Shown: positions 1 through 11,669 of the stretch, one piece after another
How the letters are laid out: every line of letters starts with the position of its first letter
How positions within the stretch are numbered: position 1 is the first letter of the stretch
Assembly (NCBI RefSeq): GCF_963678635.1
Contig: NC_087062.1
Span: forward strand, 57,798,129 to 57,862,128
Direction: 5' to 3'
Source: Symsagittifera roscoffensis
Lineage: Eukaryota > Xenacoelomorpha > Acoela > Convolutidae
DNA: 64,000 nucleotides
The notes under the pieces: generated by a model
Told to the model about the DNA's origin: nothing
What the model saw: only the letters and a program-made list of their open reading frames with translations
The model's database searches: none
Translations under genes and position numbers: made by a program

Positions 1-587
1 CCTTCCTTGGATCTAAATCAATTTTCGATCTTACAAATTTTAAATTCTGATCATCAAGGCTTATCCTTGGATCAAAAAGAACAATTTTGTTGTAAACCAC
101 CCACTTATCAAGTGTCTAACGACCTCAAACATTGATTCACTACCCAACCTTTTCAAAAAACCCAGGACTAATAGAAATTTTCAATCACGCTAATCATTCA
201 AATTAGGCTAAACAGTGAAGAACTTCGGTTATTCATCCTTCACTTGAACCCTCCTCTTACCTGACCCAGGATAAATCTTAAACTTAGTAAGTTTAAAATA
301 GTATCTAACGAACTACTTGCGTTCTAATTATACCTGAATCTTGTCAATCGATTTACTATTATCCAACCCTTGAACACAATCACTACCCCTAAGTAAGATT
401 AAGTAAGTTAACAACTTAACTTAGACTAGCCACGAGAAATTAAAAATCATTCTTCGGAATTGATATACTTTTCTCTCTAACCCTGAACAAAAAGACCCAG
501 GTTAAGCTAACCAAAAAATTGTAAGGGTTAACAGTCGAGGAAAATTAAAATCACTTATAACTTCTTGCATCCTTCATCCTAAACCTT
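1..587. other. Non-coding leader of the gypsy element or upstream flank
   Basis: No credible coding frame is present. The composition already resembles the retroelement that follows (A- and C-rich + strand). This may be an untranslated leader or the end of a 5' LTR. I saw no convincing primer binding site and no match to the far end of the element. Confidence 0.4.
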
Positions 588-2108
588 TTGTCATTGAAAA
601 ATTTAGGAAATAAACAAACAATGGTATTACACAATTGTGAAATAGAAAACCAAAAAAACAATCTTGTAATATCCCTGCATACACAAACAGTTGGATACAT
701 TCGAACAAAACGACAAACAATAAAAAGAAAAGTTATAAGTAAACAAAGACAGATAACACGAAAAAGATTTTCAAAAAATAGAAATGCATTCTCCGAATCA
801 GAAGTCAGTAGTCTAGACCCACTATACAAATTAAAAGAATCAGTAAATAAAAAATTGCCCAATCCATGATCAATCATTGTTTTCGATTCAGAAACAACTT
901 CAAACTCATCAAAAAGAGGAAAAAGAAGAATAAAAACGCTATACAAACACAAACCAGTACATCTATACAATTGGAATCAACCAATTAGACATATTGATAA
1001 TTATATATTAACAGTCATGAAACGAAAAAATGAGCAACACTCTAAGAGACGAAAGTCCAGACGAAGAAGCAGTTTTCCCATTTGTTATAAATTCACTCAG
1101 TGATAGAGGACAAACACGATTTTGCAAAAATTTACTCGTAAATTTGTTTGAACCAGGAATCAGTCCATGCAAATCAGAATTCCCAGATATAAAAATCAAA
1201 AGACAATTATTGAACATTATTTGAAAGAGATATGTAACCTAACACAACAATACGGAATCTACACCATAGAAATCAGTACACCAAAACCACTTCATGGTAA
1301 ATATATTATCTGAACAGACGATATTGATTTAGAATTTTCAAAAGTGTTCACAGAATATATCAAAAGCATACAATATCAAAACTCACAGAGAGCAAACTCA
1401 ATATTCACCAACGAAGTTTTTGCATTAATATATACTTATTTATCTATATTAGAAAGAACAGAAGCTCAAAGTACATCACCAGTCCAAACATCAAAACATA
1501 CAAAAGTAAGAAACGAAAGCGTCGCATTTTCAACATTTTTAAATGCAATCCGTGAAAATTTTACCAATAATGATGTCTCACAAAACACTAAACATGATTT
1601 ACAAAAATTACTAGCTTGGTTTAAAATTGATTATTTTACACATAATATCGACCTAATTGAACAAGCAAGAAAAACCTTTAGACCCCAAAGTACCAATGAC
1701 GACACTGCCATTGCAGAACAATCAGATTACGTTTGGGACCCTGAATGGTCTCATCCAGCATTTCTAAATATTCCACAAGATAACTCGAGTCAAGCAAAAA
1801 GTACAATATCTTTCCACAGAGATTATGTAAGAGTAATACCATTAACGAGTGACGCAACACCTTTAAATTGTAATACATTTTTAACTGATACACGAAATAA
1901 CAGCTTAAATTCAACAGTTATACATCATGAAAATCTCAATGGAACTAGAAATCTACACAACAAGATATTCAAACACAATCAAACTTCGTGAATGAAGAAA
2001 TAGTTCAAACAGCAGTAACAACTACACAACAATGTATCTCACCAATACGTCCAAACCTCACAACACCGAGAAATAAAAATACAACACTACCACAAGTAAC
2101 CTTACAAT
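588..2108 (+). pseudogene. Pre-gag ORF (ORF0) of the gypsy element, broken
   Basis: One frame is open from 588 to about 1100, interrupted only by a TGA at 867-869. After a local frame change it is open again from about 1190 to 1991 with one more TGA at 1311-1313. A shifted frame then continues to 2108. The predicted product is about 500 residues. Its N-terminal third is rich in Lys and Arg (around 690-830 and 1010-1070), and its C-terminal part is Asn/Thr/Ser-rich. I recognise no domain. It could be a gag N-terminal (matrix-like) part or a separate accessory protein. Position, strand and codon bias match the gag ORF that starts at 2276. Both TGAs could have been TGG before a G-to-A change. 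Confidence 0.5.
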
Positions 2109-2275
2109 AGACCGTTAAACCTTCGGTTGCTCCAAAATATTCACATATGGACTATCAGACATATAGACTAATGACAAAACCGTCAAAAACACGAAAAACG
2201 TTCACAAGAAACAGTTTTGCAGAACAACTATAATTATGTAAATCAGTCAAAAACAAATCAACCCCCCCAAAAAAT

Positions 2276-3830
2276 ATGCAAAACCTAAACCACGTATTTT
2301 CTCATTATTGGAATCTTCCAAATACATCGACCAATTTAGTAAATTTCCAAGATAATCCACACCCTCCACAGGATTATAGTGAAAATTACCGATTTTTTCA
2401 ACAAAATAGGAATAAACAACAAACACCTTATTACACAAATTACTTATCATCTGATGATGATGATTATCATCAACCAGACATTTTTGCACCATATACTAAA
2501 GAATATCGCACACAAAGACCGCGACAATCTCAACCATCCCAAAATATGAAGATTTATCCACAAAATCTAGCAGATATGCAGAATCAACAACCAATGCATA
2601 TACAAAACTCAATTAACGCACACTCTTTTCAAACTATACAATCACAAAACCCAATGACTATGCATTCTTGCCAACCAACTCAAATGCAGAATTACCTACA
2701 ACAACATGAAATAACAAAAAACCAACTTACAATTTTCCCGCAAACACCAAACGCCGCAGAGTCACTCCAAATGACGATGAATCCATATTTAATGGGAGGG
2801 TCGTCAATAACATCCAATAAACCATTAATGGTATTCACTGGAACAGACCCTGAATACTTGGTAGAAGATTACCTAAATGCAGTCACAGCAAATTTAATTT
2901 TAAATATAGGACCCGAACCAATTAATACGCCACTCCATCAAAATTGGATACATAGACGCTCAGCGTTAATACAAACAACACTAGATGGCGCAGCCCAAAA
3001 TTGGTTTTCAGTACTACCTATAGACATAAAATCAGATTGGAAAAGATTCACACAAGAATTTTCAAAAATGTTTGTTTCTGAAAGAAACAAACAACATCAA
3101 AGAGTTTTATGCAACGAAATTCGCAGATTACCAAATGAAACAATTAAACAATTAGCAGTTCGAATCGAAACACTAGTTCGAAAAGCATAATCACTCAATA
3201 CACATGATTACAAAAACACAAAAATGACAGAATTTTTTTTGATGACCTTAACACCTCAATTAAGGAAAATAGCTATAAAAAAGAGAGCATCTCATCCTTC
3301 CTCAATTCGAGAACCAGACTTTGATTTTAGAAAATTAGTAGATAAACTAGAACAAGCAGAAATCACAATTGAAACAGAAAATCTAAAACTACAGTATGTT
3401 AATCGGATCGAAACAAATACTACACATATAAATAACATACAAGGACCAGATATAGACCTGATTGAAAAAATCACTGAAATATTAAACATCTATGAAAAGA
3501 ACCCAAACTTTGAAGGTAAACCATCTTTCAACAAATGGTGTAATTATTGCCGACGATACGGACACACTATTGCCGAATGTAGACAAAATTAAAAAGGCAA
3601 TCAGAATAAACCTCAAAAGCACAAAGAACCAAACAAGTCATTCTAACAATATGTGAAAAAAGGTCAAAACCTACCAAACAAGAATATACACAGTAATAAT
3701 AGCTCTGGAAAATCACTTCCAGGCGACTCAAATTATACAAGAAATCAATCACTATATAACTCCAGTTATAGAGGTAGATCGCCCGAACAAAAAAATTCAC
3801 GAAATTTTCTCACAAAATAGATATAGTCGA
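2276..3830 (+). pseudogene. gag: gag: capsid-like domain and CCHC zinc knuckle, broken
   Basis: This is the structural protein that would form the intracellular particle. The first 170 residues are Gln/Asn/His/Pro-rich. A capsid-type region follows at about 2800-3190, recognisable from the W..F...F...F pattern near 3040-3080 and the downstream polar helix. An in-frame TAA at 3188-3190 breaks it, the same frame resumes at 3224, and another TAA lies at 3590-3592. A CCHC knuckle of the form C-x2-C-x4-H-x4-C spans 3539-3580 and would bind the genomic RNA. The frame continues as a basic tail to about 3820, where the reading moves to the protease frame. Family knowledge supports the gag call; the breaks are seen directly. 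Confidence 0.8.
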
Positions 3831-5162
3831 TCGAATAGCCAAAATAACCAAAATAGAAATAACTATTCACGATCGAATTCAAACACAACAGAATTTGTTT
3901 CTGCATCCAGTTCCAATTCAAACCCAACGAATAGACACTATTCCAACAATAGATCACGAAAATCATCATACAACATAAATAGAAACTATTCAAACAATAG
4001 GAATAGAAGTTATTCCAACAATCGAAATCAGAACTATCCAAACAACAGATTAAGGAACAACTCATATAATAGATCAAATAGCCAAATATCAAATGATAAT
4101 TATCATGACAGATCACAAAATAATTCACGAAACCGAAACTCAAGCTGCAACAATAGATACAGAAACTATTCCCAGTCACCCCATAGGAATAATAACCGTT
4201 ACCCCGATTCTAAACATCGATACAGAAGTAACACATCAAAGCATCAAAGACAAATCAATCAAGTACAAACAAATGAAGAAACAACTTCAGACCCCCCATG
4301 TATTGATAACACAGAAAATAATGAATTACACTTAAACCACATTAATTGTGAATCAACAGATACTGAAAGTGATACACATAATACCATCTCAGTAAATATG
4401 ATAACAGTCGAAAACGACTATGAACCTATCATATATGAACAACCCTTTAGTTCACACATAAACGAAAATCAATTGGAACTTCTTCATGATTATTACACTC
4501 GACCCATTAATAGTAATACACGAACTACACAAGAAGTAAACGAAATTAACACTGTAATTAAACCTGATAAAAAAGACGAAGTACAATGCTCAAAAACAAA
4601 ACATATTTATCAAAAAGAACAACCGAGAGAAAAAATTTGGACAATCCCATTTCTCTTAGAGAGTCCAAGAAGTAAAGAATTTCAACCACCAGATCTTGAA
4701 ATTGATTTTTTAATCGACTCAGGAGCAGAATCAAGTATCATTAACAATTCCACATGGAATGAAATCAAAACACTGCATCCGAATTTAACACCTCTTGAAA
4801 CATCTAGTAAATTAGCAACAGCACAAGGATCAACATTAGTAAATTATGGAAAAATGCAACTATTCCTTGTTCCCACAAGAACAATGGAACAAAACAAGAT
4901 TTTGAACAAGCCATTCAAACAAACTTTTCATATTACTGATATTAAACACAATATCATTGGCATACCGTTTATAACTAAATATATACCAACAATAAACATC
5001 TTAAATAGTAAAATCAATATCAAAGATAAATATACAAAAACGAAAAACACAGCCTTAACATTCTTTCAAAGATTAAACAAACAGCCACCATTTTTCTCAA
5101 AGTGTTACCCCATTTATAATCAAGAACGGAAACACTTGAAACCACTATCAGGAAACGTATAA
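3816..5162 (+). pseudogene. Ser/Asn/Arg-rich linker plus retroviral-type aspartic protease
   Basis: This frame is open without an early ATG from about 3780 to the TAA at 5160-5162, so it was probably made as part of a polyprotein. From 3816 to about 4250 it encodes a low-complexity basic region rich in Asn, Ser, Arg and Tyr, likely the nucleocapsid tail. The protease follows at about 4690-5020. The catalytic D-S-G-A lies at 4716-4727, and an I-I-G-I-P-F motif near 4955-4975 fits the second conserved block of retropepsins, although the usual Gly-Arg/Asp signature is altered. The enzyme would cleave the gag-pol polyprotein. It is in a different frame from both the gag remnant and the RT ORF, so frameshifts have accumulated on both sides. 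Confidence 0.75.
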
Positions 5163-5608
5163 AATTTTTCAATAAAACAAGTTCATCAGAATGACAAAAG
5201 TCAAAACAATTAACAACTTTTAATGTCAGATTTCGAATTCAAACCCATTCACAAATTCTTCAAAATTACAATCTCATCCATAAAATACTTGAAAAACACA
5301 AAATCCGATATTATTTCACTACACTTGTATAACAAAACACCATATCAAATAACATTACCCTTAGGACTCTTAGGATATTGTGAAACAAATGCTACAACTT
5401 CATTTATAAATGAAGTAGCATATCGAGTAAATAATATATATTACAACTATTAGATATTTGTCAATCAACAATTCTTGACGAAGAATTATCCATAAATAAG
5501 ATAGTAAATAAAGAAAAAAGGAATGCAGATTACTTTACAAAAACACCATATTTTAAACCAACATTTAATATAACAAATTATACAAAAGAACAACAAAAAT
5601 TTTTAACA
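5163..5608 (+). other. Linker between protease and RT of the gypsy element
   Basis: The protease frame continues with stops, and a 76-codon open piece lies at 5223-5453 with no motif I recognise. In intact relatives this would be the region joining protease and RT. The frame must change between about 5453 and 5609 to enter RT. Confidence 0.4.
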
Positions 5609-7267
5609 ATGTTTAATTTTCAACATTCGCAAATAACGCAAAATGAAATTGACAAATTAGCTAAACAACTGATAAAATATTCAACAATCTACGCAACATC
5701 AAAATTTGACGTTGGAAAAATTAATTCATCACTACACCTTCCAATAAAACCTGCCGCAGTTTTCAAAAAACCAAGAGCAAGTAAAGTACCGATTCACTTA
5801 CACGACAAGTTAAAAATTTTACTTGATATCTTAGAACAATACGAAATTATATCACCAGTAAAAAAAGAAGAACAACCAAAAAGTAAATCATTCATCAACC
5901 CTGTTATCATTCTAGCAAAAGGTGAATCACTAAAAATAGTTTTAGACGCTAGATATCTCAATTCACTAATTGACGAATCAAAATGTAATTGGCCCATTGA
6001 ACCAATACAAGTTATCTTAACAAAGATAAATGGTAAGTACTTCACAACCGCAGACATGAATAGTGCTTACAATCAAATGCCACTAGATGAACAATCACGA
6101 CGATTAACACAATTTGTTATTGGAAATCAACAATACGAATTTAATCGATTATTCTATGGAATATCCATAGGACCAGCAGCTTTTTCAGCTTTCATGAGTG
6201 AAATTTTTAGACCCAATTTTTCAGCTTTCATACTCAAGAAAAATGCAACCACATATTTAGATGTTGTTTTCATGCAATCAAAAACTAAAGACGAAATGTT
6301 TACAGTTTTGGAACACTATCATAAAATACTTCAGAACGAAAATCTGAAAGCAGCCCCCGATAAATCACATTTCTTCTTAACACGCGTTAAATTTTTAGGA
6401 CATCATATTGAACGAAACACTATCACTCCATTAAAATCACGCATTGATGCAATTCAAAATTTTCAACCACCTACAAATAAAAAGAAATTCCAAGAATTCC
6501 TTGGCATGTTGAATTTCTTAAGTTATTATGTTTATAAAATGCAATTATGCTTAAGACCCTTCTATAACATCCTCAGACAAGAAAATAATTTTGAATGGAC
6601 CACTGAACATCAAACACGATTTGAAGAAATTAAAAAACTTTTGACAGAACAAATCTCAAACACAATTCCATATCCAAACCAACCATTCTATGCAATGTGC
6701 GATGCTTCAAATTTTGGCATCGGTGCAGCATTATTACAATCACATAGTGGAACAAATAAAATGAATCTTATACCAGCAAATTCACGATTATTCACACAAG
6801 CCGAGCTACGACTCTCTACTCTAATGAGAGAATGTACAGCTATAATATACACACTTACAAAATACGAATTTCTGATACTTGGATCAAAACACCCAACAGT
6901 TTTATTTAAAGATCACAAACCAATTATATTCCTTTTCACACAAAAATCGAATCTTAATCATAGAGTTGATAGATTTCAATTAATTTTAATGAAATTCCCA
7001 AACTTACATATAAATTGGACAGCAGGAAAAAACCTTGCATTACCAGATACATCACCAGATACCTTGCATCACCAGATACAATGCACAGCTATAATTTATA
7101 CACTTACAGAATATGAATTTCTGATACTTGGATCAAAACACCCAACAGTTCTATTCACAGATCACAAATCAATTATATTTCTCTTTACACAAAAATCAAA
7201 TCCATATCATAGAGTTTATAGATTTCAACTAATTCTAATGAAATTTCCAAACCTACATATAGTTTGA
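5609..7267 (+). pseudogene. pol: Reverse transcriptase and RNase H of the gypsy element
   Basis: RT copies the element RNA and RNase H removes the RNA strand. RT fingers and palm occupy about 5750-6450: a conserved K-x-V-x-D-A-R/Y-L-N block near 5930-5960, the T-x-x-D-M first-aspartate block near 6040-6060, and the catalytic box at 6254-6268. That box reads Y-L-D-V-V where the family has Y-x-D-D, so the second catalytic Asp is missing. The connection and RNase H follow, with C-D-A-S at about 6697-6708, an R-E-C block near 6827 and a D-H-K block near 6911. The end of RNase H is duplicated in tandem, and the second copy stops at a TGA (7265-7267) where the first has TGG. At 552 codons it is the longest ORF in the window. 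Confidence 0.9.
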
Positions 7268-7300
7268 CAGCAGGAAAAAAACCTTGCGTTACCAGATACT
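6833..7300 (+). repeat. Tandem duplication of the RNase H C-terminus, period 249
   Basis: About 218 bp at 6833-7050 recur at 7082-7300 with scattered substitutions. The offset of 249 bp is a multiple of three, so the reading frame passes through both copies. The second copy carries the D-H-K block with the expected T before the D (F-T-D-H-K), while the first has F-K-D-H-K. Confidence 0.85.
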
Positions 7301-7336
7301 TTAAGTAGAAAAACGCCACCTGAACTTCTAACACGA

Positions 7337-8690
7337 AAAACTACAGTTGAATTACCAAAAAATATCAAATTCTATCTCGCAAAAGATGAAACATCACCCC
7401 GATTAGAATGCCAATACGCAGTAAAAACTGACATTGATCAATCACAAATTAACAATTTACAACCTTTTACACTCTACCTAGATTGCCAAAATAATCACTA
7501 TGAAGTTGATTTATTAGGTACATTTACCTTTAAACCAATTCCATACTCACAATGGATAAAAAATAAAACTCAAGAAAACTAATTATGTTCACAGCAATTG
7601 CTCACAAAAACGCACAAGGTCATTGCAAACCAAAAACTACAGTTGAATTACCAAAAAATATCAAATTCTATCTCGCAAAAGATGAAACATCACCCCGATT
7701 AGAATGCCAATACGCAGTAAAAACTGACATTGATCAATCACAAACTAACAATCTACAACCTTTTACACTCTACCTAGATTTCCAAAATAATCACTATGAA
7801 GTTGATTTATTATGTACATCTACCTTTAAACCAGTTCCATACTCACATTGGATAAAAAATAAAACTCAACAAAAAAAAAATAAAACAGCAACCGCATAAA
7901 AAAGACCTTTTTCCATTAATTGAAAAAAAAAAATTTGACCGATAAAATAAATTCATCAGGTCCACAAACAAATGATTCAAAATACACAATAAATCAAGTT
8001 TTTAACCTCCATGATCCACCTGACACAGTCCCCCTATCAAAAATAGACTTTACGAACAATGGATATCTAAATTCGTATTACCCGAAATCCTAGTTACAGA
8101 CAACGGTACAGAATTTATTAATATTGAAATTATCACACTATGCCACTTATACAACATTAAACATAAGCCACGTACATCTCATGCACCTTGGACAAATGGT
8201 TTAGTCGAAGGTAAGAACCGTTCAATACAGGAATATTTTAGATGTATCATTAATGGAAATGATACACGATACACAGAATGGTCAGCAGATGTAAAATTAT
8301 TTCCCTTATCATACAATTCACAAATAACGACAACTTTAGGAATGTCACTATATGAAATGATTATTAATCAAAAACCAAGAAAACTAATTATGTTCACAGC
8401 AAATGCTCACAAAAACGCACAAGGTCATTGCAAACCAAAAACTACAGTTGAATTACCAAAAAATATCAAATTCTATCTCGCAAAAGATGAAACATCACCC
8501 CGATTAGAATGCCAATACGCAGTAAAAACTGACATTGATCAATCACAAATTAACAATTTACAACCTTTTACACTCTACCTAGATTGCCAAAATAATCACT
8601 ATGAAGTTGATTTATTAGGTACATCTACCTTTAAACCAATTCCATACTCACAATGGATAAAAAATAAAACTCAATAAAAAAAATAAAACA
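7337..8690 (+). repeat. Triplicated post-RNase H spacer block
   Basis: A block of about 240 bp occurs at about 7337-7578, 7633-7880 and 8438-8690 with only a few differences. A second block, starting at about 7904 and 8704 and about 145 bp long, follows the second and third copies. In an intact pol this sequence lies once between RNase H and integrase. The first copy joins directly to the end of an integrase segment at about 7580, where both partners share a short A-rich stretch ending in GAAAA. Confidence 0.85.
8046..8437 (+). pseudogene. Partial extra copy of the integrase core
   Basis: This segment starts abruptly after the spacer block and encodes the second half of the integrase catalytic core. 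It holds the T-D-N-G-T-E-F block with Asp at 8099-8101 and the glutamate at 8207-8209, exactly 36 codons later (D-x35-E). The zinc-binding domain and the first Asp are absent. It closely matches 9490-9875, which lies in the fuller integrase copy, so it arose by internal rearrangement. It keeps the canonical G-T-E residues after T-D-N, while the fuller copy has changed them. Confidence 0.85.
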
Positions 8691-9059
8691 ACAACCGCAT
8701 AAAAAAGACCTTTTTCCATTAATTGAAAAAGAAAAATTGACCGATAAAATAAATTCATCAGGACTACAAACAAATGATTCAAAATACACAATAAATCAAG
8801 TTTTTAACCTCCATGACCCACTTGACACAATTCCCCTATCAAAACTAGAATTTGATAATATTTTTCTCCCACCAACAGAAAAAATTACACTTGAACTTTT
8901 AAAACAATACCAAATTTTTGACCCAGTAATTAGACAACTCAAATGATGGCACAAAAATAAAACAAAACCAGCAAAAGCTGATACCACAATTTTAGGAAAG
9001 AAAACAATACTCCGATATTCCGAAAATTTAATAACACAACCATCAATGAAAATACAGAT

Positions 9060-10280
9060 CTTTTAGAATATCAATTAGATTATTCTAAAGTTCCCTGTCA
9101 TCCCTTAAGTATGATTTTAATAGCTTTTAACATCTCACATACACAAAATACAAAAGGACACTCCGGATCAGAAAAGACATACTCGAACTTCACACAAAAT
9201 TTTTATTTTCCAAATGCCCCAATTTGGATAAAAGTATTATGCAATGATTGTATAATAAGTCAATTGAACAAACCTTATCCAAATCAAAAAAAAAATAGCA
9301 CAGAAAAAAGATTTTAAAGGACAAAGTTTATATTTCAACCATAGAACTTCAATCGACACAAAAGGACCAATTTCACCATCATCTGAAGGAAACTCCTATA
9401 TTATGGTCATTGTTAATGCATTCACGCACTTTGTAGCACTCAACCCAGTACCACATTGTAATGATTTTTGAACTTACACAAGACATTACGAACAATGGAT
9501 ATCTAAATTCGTATTACCCGAAATCCTAGTTACAGACAACGTTACAGGATTTATTAATATTGAAATTATCACATTATGCCACTTATACAACATTAAAGAT
9601 AAACCAAGTACATCTCATGCACCTTGGACAAATGGTTTAGTCGAAAGTAAGAACCGTTCAATACAGGAATATCTTAGATGTATAATTAATGGAAATGATA
9701 CACGATACACAGAATGGTCAGCAGATGTAAAATTATTTCCCTTATCATACAATTCACAAAAAACGACAACTTTAGGAATGTCACTATATGAAATGATTTT
9801 TAATCAAAAACCATAAAAAAACTAATTATGTTCACAGCAAATGCTCACAAAAACGGACAAGGTCATTGCAAACCAAATAAAGATTCAATATGCTATAATC
9901 TACCATTACACACCTATGATGAAGATCATTTTCATCACCCACAAATTCTCAAATTAGCATCCGGCACACATACCGAATGGATTTTAAATAGAGATAAAAA
10001 GCACAATGAAATCTACCAAAAAGTAACAAAGTAAATGTTACAAAGGCAAAACTTTAACAACAAATTTAATTCACGTTTTATGCCAGCCACAGATTTTAAA
10101 ATTGGAACATTTGTCTTAATACCTTATTTTACTACACAAAAAGGAATCTCCAAAAAATTACAACCACTTCGAAAAAGATCATACCAAATAATTGCCAAAC
10201 CCACTGAAGTAACTTACAAACTCACAGACTCAACCAAAAAAGAAATTGTTCAACATCGTAACAATTTATTATCTTAATAC
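9060..10280 (+). pseudogene. pol: Integrase of the gypsy element, fuller copy
   Basis: Integrase inserts the cDNA into the genome. The zinc-binding domain reads H-x6-H-x26-C-x2-C between about 9135 and 9252. A frame change follows within an A-run at about 9286-9296. The catalytic core has Asp at about 9354, Asp at 9535-9537 and Glu at 9643-9645 (D-x35-E). The block after the second Asp reads T-D-N-V-T-G, altered from T-D-N-G-T-E. The C-terminal part (9828-10277) includes a K-R-S-Y-Q-I-I motif near 10165-10185 that fits the GPY/F module of this integrase class. Stops at about 9469 and 9814 break the gene. A basic tail can be followed to about 10680. Confidence 0.85.
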
Positions 10281-10680
10281 CCAAAAGAATACGCATTACG
10301 CGAATTAACTCAATTATATTCTTCTACAGGTTTAAAAGTTATTCAAAACAATACATATACAAAACAAGAAACAAATGCACATGACGACATTCATCATAAA
10401 CAAAATCAAAAACAAAACACAACTCATAAAATTATAAAAAACACCAGACCCAAAAATATCTCAAAAAGAAAGAAAAAACAGGAAAATGATAGAAAAAATC
10501 TTACCACAAGAACAAATAGAAAAATCAAAACACAGAGAATTATCACGACTTAGAAATCAACCACGTAAAAATTTCAAAACATTCATCCCACAATCTACAA
10601 TATTCGAGAAAGTTGAATTTCAAAACAACAACTTTAATTTTAAAGCCAAAAATTCGTACACCTCTAAATCATTTTGAATT
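10281..10680 (+). pseudogene. Basic C-terminal tail of pol
   Basis: After the TAA at 10275-10277 the same coding style continues: a Tyr-Pro-Lys-Glu start, then a Lys/Asn/Gln-rich tail, ending with a 63-codon open piece at 10486-10677. No domain is recognisable. It is probably the disordered end of the integrase polyprotein. Confidence 0.4.
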
Positions 10681-11669
10681 TTCACATTTTCAAGATAACA
10701 TGCTGAAACATACGCAACAATTCTAGTTCAAATTCAGCCAATAGGATTCACTCAAATCCGTCACCTTCAATATCTCTAACACAAACCTTCTAGCTGATAA
10801 ATATTAATCTCCAGACATATCTATAACTATAATTTTACAACCTCCAGGTCAAAAATAAGCAACTTGCTAAAACTTGACAACTAAAATAAACACCACCATA
10901 ATATTACAACCCTCCCCTATCTAATAATGCAAAGATCAACAATATTTTCCCAACTTAGACCTCAGAAACCCTCCAACCAAAAATGGCAAATTAGCCTAAA
11001 GTAAAAAAGAACCATAATAATTTGGCCTAAAGTACAAATATTTCAAAAATACCCCAGATTACCCAAAAAACAAAAACAAAGCAAAGAAGACCTCCCGAGC
11101 ACCATAAAATTAGCCTCCAACAATTTTTCACAAAACTCAACCCACTTGTCAGAAAATCAATAAATAATCCAACCACACTTGAATTTCGCCCCAGAAGTTC
11201 AAAAAATATTCGACGAACGAATCTTTTCTAAATGCTTCTCTCTTTAACAGTCAATACTCAATATAAAAATATAATCATAAACCTTTTCATAAAATTTTTC
11301 ATTCTTTTTAAACTTTTGCTAATATGTTTTATTGAAACTTTTGAAGCCCTAATAATCCTTTTAATAATTTTTTGCAATATTTTTTAATTTTCTTCTCCTT
11401 ATTTAAAATATATCTTCAACCTTCCCAAATCATTGACCACATTCACAGGTACGATAATTCAAAGTCTACTTAAATGATACGAACATTTTTAGTAGAACAG
11501 ATAATTTTTTACTGTTCGTAATTTTCATCACATTTTTATCATCCCTAATTATGACAATGTGCAAATGTGTAAAAAAGGCAATAGTCACATTCGCCTTTGC
11601 AATAATTCTTTTAATTCTTTTCATCGAAGAATATTACAATAAACATAAATCTTCCCACTACGAAACAGA
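10681..11669. other. Non-coding stretch between pol and the downstream ORFs
   Basis: About 1 kb with no convincing frame. It changes from A/C-rich to T-rich near 11280-11400 and returns to A/C-rich at about 11640. In env-bearing elements this position would hold the splice acceptor for env-type messages. I could not single one out. Confidence 0.35.
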
